Part shown: positions 58,641 to 64,000 of the stretch, piece by piece | Layout of the letters: each line of letters opens with the position of its first letter | How positions within the stretch are numbered: the stretch's first letter is position 1 | From: Oenanthe sinensis | Taxonomy: Eukaryota; Streptophyta; Magnoliopsida; Apiales; Apiaceae | Assembly (NCBI GenBank): GCA_028671895.1 | Contig: CM053802.1 | Location: 35,812,201-35,876,200, forward strand | Direction: 5' to 3' | Length of the DNA stretch: 64,000 nt | Program-made: the position numbers and the translations under genes | Notes under the pieces: model-generated | The model's database searches: none | What the model was told of the DNA's origin: nothing | What the model saw: only the letters and a program-made list of their open reading frames with translations

Positions 58641-59238
58641 CAAGGATGTCCATTCCCCACATTGCAAATTGGATGGGGGAATTGATGGACGTCAACATCT
58701 CAGGAGGTTGTCGGACGATTGGAGCATGCCTTTGGCACCTGTCACACCTTCTCACATACTCTTTCGAATCTCTTAACAAGTCAGGCTAGTAAAAGCTAAG
58801 ACAGGTGATTTTGTGAGCCAAAGCTCTGCCCCCCAAGTGTTGGCCACAAATTCCTTCGTGTATTTCATTCAAAGCCTCAAGGGCTTCATCTAGCCTTAGG
58901 CATTTCAAGAATGGAATAACAAAAGATTTCTTATAGAGAATTTCGTCAATAAGAGCGTACCTTAATGCCCTCACAGTAAGTTTTTTGGCTTCCATGGCAT
59001 TGACAGGCATCCATACAAATTGAAGGTGAGCTTTAATTGGGTCGATCCAGTAACTGCCCATATTTATCGGGGCTACCAGCTTTGCATTAATGTTGGGGGT
59101 CTTCAAGACTTGGAAGTAGACACTTCCCATATGTTCATCCGCTTCCGATGAGGCGAACTTTGATAAGGCATTGGCCTTTACATTCTCTTCTCTATGAACA
59201 TATTCCATCTGACATTCTTCAAACTGAGTCATTATAGC
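58641..59238 (-). pseudogene. pol: Ty3/Gypsy RNase H-integrase fragment
   Basis: Minus strand: QMEYVHREENVKANALSKFA is the RNase H end (usually KADALSK; Asp replaced by Asn). A linker follows, then the integrase HHCC zinc region (HEGICGQHLGGRALAHKI, later RRCDRCQRHAP) and the start of the core (PPEMLTSINSPIQFAMWGMD). The wording is typical of the Tat/Ogre/Retand group. One TAG replaces a Trp near 58785. The right edge is cut by the element D LTR at 59239 and the left edge by B1 at 58640. Confidence 0.85.
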
Positions 59239-60496
59239 TGTTAAGCAGTATGAGTGTTGCAGAAGGGGGGGTTGAATGCAAATTGATTATTTATCACTTA
59301 TCTTGCTAACAACAAACAAGAAGTAATAAAATCAAATAACAAATGCAAACAACAATACGTAATTAAATGAAGAAAGGTGTTTAACTACAAAAATTAATTT
59401 TATTAATTTTTGGTTTATTACAACTGACTGGAAGATGTTTCTAGCGTCAATAGATACAATAACAAGATATTGCTAGTGTTTCTATGCTTGTGAAAAATTA
59501 AGCTTAGTTGCATAAGAAAAAGTGTTTGTGAGATATGTGTAGTTATACTAAAACACATATCCTACTTACAAGTTTACTTTCCCTTGTTCCTAGGACAATG
59601 CTTGAAATAGAAACTTCACTTTTCCTACTCAAATTTGTCTTCATTCCATTTGTAGATAAATTTGCTCTAAGAAGATTTGACATTCTTGACTCCTTGAGTA
59701 CGATTTTTCTTTTTGCTTACTTTTTCTCAAGTTGCAGTAGTAGACTTGACAGACTAGGTAGAATTGTCAAAATCAATATGTGAATTAACAATACCTAGTC
59801 TGCTACTTGAAACAGACTGACAGCTTCACCAAAAGGTTACTGTCAACTTTTAACTTCTCATTGATGACAACATATTCGACTCCGCATACTTTACTGTCAA
59901 GTTTGTCAGTTCTTAAAACATGTTGTCGTCCAAAGGTACTGTCAACTATCCCGCCAAACATGCTGTCAACTATCCCCGCCAAAGTTATTGTCAGGGAAAC
60001 TTGCTGTCAATCTCCACCAAGTTTACTATAGAGGAATAGTTGATGTCAGTAAAACTTTTTGTCTTACAGTCTTCATTCTCCGCCAAGTTTACTGTCAAAG
60101 GAATAGTTGCTGTTAGGAAAACTTGATGTCTTAGAATCTTCATTCTCCACCAAGTTTACTGTCAAAGGAATAGTTGTTGTCAGTTATTTCAAAAGGTGTT
60201 GTCACTTGAATATGGTGTCGTAGGCTTCAGTTTATAGAATGTTACTGTCAATGATTTGATCAATTTTGTGCATGAATACTTTATTAACTTCTACTTCATA
60301 GATCATTTATTACATTTATACAAGACAATAACTATTAATACTTACTGTCACCTACTTGGCTTTGATACATATTGTTAAAAGAGGCATTTAAACATACTGT
60401 CAATATGTATATGAAAGTGTGTTTTACTTAATTAATTTTTAATTAATCTAAGTAAAATATTAGTTGATTACATTGTTAATACCACAATCCCTAACA
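59239..60496 (-). repeat. 3' LTR of element D
   Basis: 1,258 bp. The minus strand begins TGTTAGGGATTGTG at 60496, after a polypurine tract (minus AAATTGGGGGAGAT, 60497-60510), and ends CTGCTTAACA at 59239. A C-run near the end matches the other SIRE-like LTRs. ACTGTCA or close variants occur more than ten times between 59815 and 60400, and a 66-67-bp unit starting AAGTTTACTGTCAAAGG is repeated 2.5 times (60019-60185). Four to five Copia-type bases left of it are ATAGC; the partner lies outside the window. Confidence 0.88.
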
Positions 60497-60510
60497 ATCT
60501 CCCCCAATTT

Positions 60511-60685
60511 GTTTTTATGAAAAATAAAGACAAATTCAAAGAAAATTGCAGAGGCCAACTCAACTAATAAAAACAGAAGTGTTTGTACAGGAAAATATTC
60601 AAGAAAAATTACAAGTACAATTTTCTCTCAAACTAGGCTCCTCTAGACTGAGCAAATCTTCAACTTTTAGCTTGAGCTTCAAACT
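60511..60685 (-). other. Element D 3' untranslated segment
   Basis: Short non-coding piece between the ORF3 remnant and the polypurine tract. AT-rich; nothing else recognised. Confidence 0.6.
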
Positions 60686-63600
60686 TCACTTTTTCACTAC
60701 TGTCATTCTTCCATATAAACCTTCAAGAGCTTTCAGTTCCTTTTTTTCTTCATTTGTCTTTGTATGATCAGAGATACAATCTAAGACTAACTTCACCATT
60801 TTGTAAGAAAGAATCTTCAATTCTCTATAGGTGTAGTAGTTCTCAGTTGACCCTTTTGAGATACACAAATATTTCATACCAAACATGTTTTTAACAAATC
60901 TTTCCTTTGTAGAAGAGAAAACCTATTTCACTCTGATTTTGTCAATGACTTCTTCTTCATCTCCTCTTGACTCAATAATCTCCCAGAAAATTTTACTCGT
61001 CTCTTTCAGATTCTAAAAATGAGCCTGTAGTGAGCCTGAAGATCCTTATCAAATTCTCATTGTTTAGTACCCTGAAATTTGTAGCCTCCACTTCAGTGCT
61101 ATCAATAATAACTCTCAAAGATCCAAACAAAATAGAAGATACATATGTAGCTCTTTTTAAGAATTGATCATTTAGCATTGCATGCTTCATATCAATCTCG
61201 GCCTCCGTAATTCTTCTTATGATCTTCTCTACCTTTTTCTTGGCAGCTTCCACTTCACTCTTAAACTTCTCCCATCTTTTCCCTTTCTTCCTTTTCTTTG
61301 AAATCACAGAACTATATCTCTTTCCTTTTGAGATCAAACACCTCAAAGTTTGTTATTTTGAAGAGTTATCTCTTGATCAGTTTGACTATCTCAAGATCTT
61401 TCTCAACCAAGGTCTTCAAATCTTCAAATGTAATTTCCTTAGCAGTTCCACCAGAGTTATAGAAGACAATTCTTTCAGGATATCTTAGAAGACATTGTTC
61501 AGTCTTCTCATACTCCACCTTCTTTTCATACTTATGATATTCATTGGTCAATATGATTCTCTGGAGTTTGGGAATGAATTCTTGCTCTTCAGGATATGAG
61601 AGTTTTTTAAGTTGCTCCATTAGCTTCCTCGAGAGTTCAGTATTTTTGTCTTGTAAAGAATCTATACTCCAAAATTCCTTGACTCCATCTTCATTCTCAA
61701 ACAAAACTCCATCTGGGTATATCATTGTTTCAGGTTCTTCATCTTCCCCGAGGTCCAAGGAGTGAGGTTTGTAGGAGTCCATGAGCTCCAAGAATTTTTT
61801 GATCAGAATTTCCCTGAACACTTGAGTCCTAATATCTTGGCCCTTGATGATTTATAGCATTCTTCTCACCATAAAGTAGGTTGCTTCCTTAAGATCAATA
61901 CCCAAAGCTTCAACTTTGCCAGTAGCATAAAAGATACTTATCCTGCTCAAAGAGTTAAACTCAGACCACTCAACATCAACATTAGTGATTAATTCTGCCT
62001 TGAACTCATCAATGTTGTTGATAGTGGGTCTCTTAACATCAAGGCATTCTTCATACAATATCTCATTTGTCAGCTTCCAACTCCTACTACTTGGCTTCCT
62101 GCGAGAATGAGGTTTTGATCTTCCTGCCCTTGCCTTCATGTACCTTTTAGGTATAAATATCTTCCTTTACAGTAACTCCTCCATAACTTCTTTTGATAGC
62201 ATGTTTTGAGAAGTTACTGTCAATGGAGGCTTGACATTAGGTTTCATGACAGTAGGTTCTGTGACAGTAGGTTCACCCTTATCATTCCTGACAGCATCTT
62301 TCTTGTCTTCTTCAAAACCAAGAACTATAGTCTTTAAAACCCTTCCTTCAATGCCATCCTTATACTTCTTCTCATCCTTCTCCTTATCTTCATCCACCTT
62401 ATTTCCAGTTCCAGATGATCATTCACCATTGTTGTTGTGTTGGCTGGAACTACTTGTACCTCAATCAGGGTTTTCATCATCATTATCTTCATTTCTTCTT
62501 TCTTGAGATTTCTTAACATTCTTTCTTGTCTTCAATTCTTCCAGCCTTTTCAATTCTTCATCCAACACCCTTAATATCTCAATTCTTTCTTCATTTACAG
62601 GAATTTTCTTGAAGTAGTCAAAAGCTTCTTTTACAGACCTTGGTTTGCACATACTCACCCTTTCCAAATTCATAGACCTGTATTTGCCATCTATAGTGCT
62701 GCTGAATTTTATGCCCAAAGGATTATGAGTTATTTCTGGTAATTTTTCAATTATCAGCTTCTGCAGTGTCCTCTTTAAATTTTCATTTAGCCATGACTTG
62801 TTTGTCTTGATTTTAAGTTTGATGGATTCTATCACTGAGACTTCTTGTCTGCTCAAATATCCCATGCTCATACACCAACTAAAACCTCCTTCAGTTCTGA
62901 TAGAGATTACCCACTTGTTGCTCTTTAACACCATCACAGTTGCTCCTACTATTGACTGTATCATTGAATCAGAAAATTTCTTGGGATCCATGTTGGATAA
63001 GGATCTTAGATCATTTATCCTTTTATTGAATTTAGCATCTTCAAACACTTTGCTATTTTCATTTTTGATCAACCATAAAAATAGAAGCCTGCTCATCATC
63101 AAAATCTTCTCTCTCTTCTATGATTAAATCATCATTTGTATCCTTATAAAGTTTCTCCTTTCCTTTCCCAACTACATGAACATGGGCCTTCACAATACCC
63201 TCCTTGATCACAATGACTTTCTCCTTAGGCCACTCAACATGCTTCTGTTTCTCCTCCTTATTACCACCAACCTGTGTAGCAATCTCAGCAGCCACACTAG
63301 ACAGCAATGCTAGTTAACTCTCCCCCTGAGATACATCTTGTGTTTTCTCCTTATCACTCCCATCTACAACCACTTCAGCTTCAACTTGATCTGTACTTTT
63401 CTCCCCCTTAGTTGAGGTAGCAACTACAGGGTTTGAAAATTTAGAGTTGAACTCTTGAAACGTACCAAAAATGGCCTTGAATCCTTCATTCATAGTTTTC
63501 TCCAGACTAGCCATCCTGTTGACCAACTTCACTTGATTTCTGCCAAAAGTGTCTAGATTCTTTGATAGCTTAATAACCTTATGGGAAAGGGATTTCAACC

Positions 63601-63973
63601 TTTCATCAACTTGTTTGGAGGATTTGGAGGCTTTGGTGGTTCTTACACTCTTTTATTTTTTCTGAGTGATCTCATCACTCCTCACCAACTCACTCTCTAG
63701 GCCTAATGCCTTAGAAATTTTGGCTCCCACATTTTGTTTTTGTATTTGGCCTTGCTCAGGGCCCTCTCCTTTTTCTTGGGATTTTCCTAGCCCTTCATTT
63801 TGAGTCTCACTTCTCTTTTCTTTTATCTCTCTTTTTCTTTTCACACCCTAACTCATCCTAGGTGCAAGAGACTGAGTAGGTAAATCTTGCACAAGAGATT
63901 TAGATTTTACCTTGAGAATTGTGGAAATGAGAGTAGAGTCATCATCTGCATTTTGTTGAGAAGTGGTGGCCAT
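60686..63973 (-). pseudogene. ORF3 remnant of element D
   Basis: From a possible ATG at 63973 (MATTSQQNADDDSTL) one frame continues to 63059 with stops at 63848-63850, 63653-63655 and 63314-63316. Then the frame changes and runs 63102-61366 with stops at 62461, 62167 and 61852, changing again for 61346-60993. Parts: Lys/Gln-rich N-terminus, coiled-coil-like segment MASLEKTMNEGFKAI (63500), and a conserved domain with SMIQSIVG, NKWVISIRTEGGFSW and VIESIKLKIK (about 62980-62790) that aligns with the A2 domain EWQVILSLIDGAPMSFMYV. The C-terminal RLTTGS/LRVL parts are basic. Function unknown. ACTGTCA motifs also lie inside it at 62165-62295. Confidence 0.75.
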
Positions 63974-64000
63974 TGGAGAGTGGTTGTCTGGGTTTTGAAT

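Larger units (their letters stand above)
60497..64000 (-). mobile_element. Element D: internal 3' part of a SIRE-like retrotransposon
   Basis: Polypurine tract plus a 3.3-kb ORF3 remnant upstream of the D LTR (minus strand). gag and pol lie beyond the right edge. The tract sequence, LTR length and ORF3 homology place it with A1, A2 and C as a fourth SIRE-like family. Confidence 0.82.

Overview
The window is plant nuclear DNA, most likely from a large, repeat-rich eudicot genome; the species cannot be fixed from this sequence. I see no intact host gene, rRNA, tRNA or CRISPR array. Nearly every base belongs to a transposable element. The main ones are long Ty1/Copia LTR retrotransposons of two kinds: SIRE/Maximus-like elements with a third open reading frame (ORF3) after pol, and BARE/Angela-like elements with LTRs of about 1.6 kb. 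There are also a CACTA-type DNA-transposon end, a satellite array and a Ty3/Gypsy fragment. Element names here are mine: C, A2, A1 and D are SIRE-like; B1 and B2 are Angela-like.

Layout: 1-8067 is decayed SIRE-like element C (minus strand). Its 5' LTR is cut at 8068 by a CACTA-type terminus with a TGACGTGG-rich subterminal array, followed by nine copies of a ~174-bp satellite (8645-10245), a low-confidence split gene-like stretch (10384-11157) and Gypsy-LTR-like sequence (to 11662). From 11663 to 58640 lies a Russian-doll nest. B1 (minus) is split by A2 (plus, 15340-30630, TSD AGTTA) and, inside its 5' LTR, by B2 (plus, 34497-57849). B2 is itself split 29 bases after its 5' LTR by A1 (minus, 36121-50833, TSD TGGGA). 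A Gypsy RNase H/integrase fragment (58641-59238) and the 3' end of SIRE-like element D (59239-64000, minus) close the window.

A2 and A1 are the best preserved elements. Each has a long gag with two zinc knuckles, a pol (protease, integrase, reverse transcriptase, RNase H) in the -1 frame overlapping gag by 22 nt, a long pol-ORF3 spacer, and a very long hydrophilic ORF3. By eye the A2 LTRs differ by about three substitutions, so it inserted very recently. A1 is older (about ten substitutions), B2 older still, and B1, C and D are decayed. A2 pol has one stop codon. A2 ORF3 has one TAG, in a perfect UAG-CAR-YYA readthrough context.

The most interesting structure is shared by the SIRE-like families. 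Each is enriched for its own short motif: ATCTCGAT in A1, TCTATCTCGAAATTC / TTCTACTTAGAA in A2, AGAGTCT/AGACTCT in C, ACTGTCA in D. In A1 and A2 the arrays sit upstream of the LTR TATA box and again upstream of a TATA-like site in the pol-ORF3 spacer, as if the U3 control region had been duplicated to drive ORF3. Motif identity changes from family to family, and one array has changed copy number since insertion. This resembles the co-evolving motif/anti-silencer pairs known from VANDAL transposons and makes ORF3 a candidate sequence-specific regulator. That link is inference.
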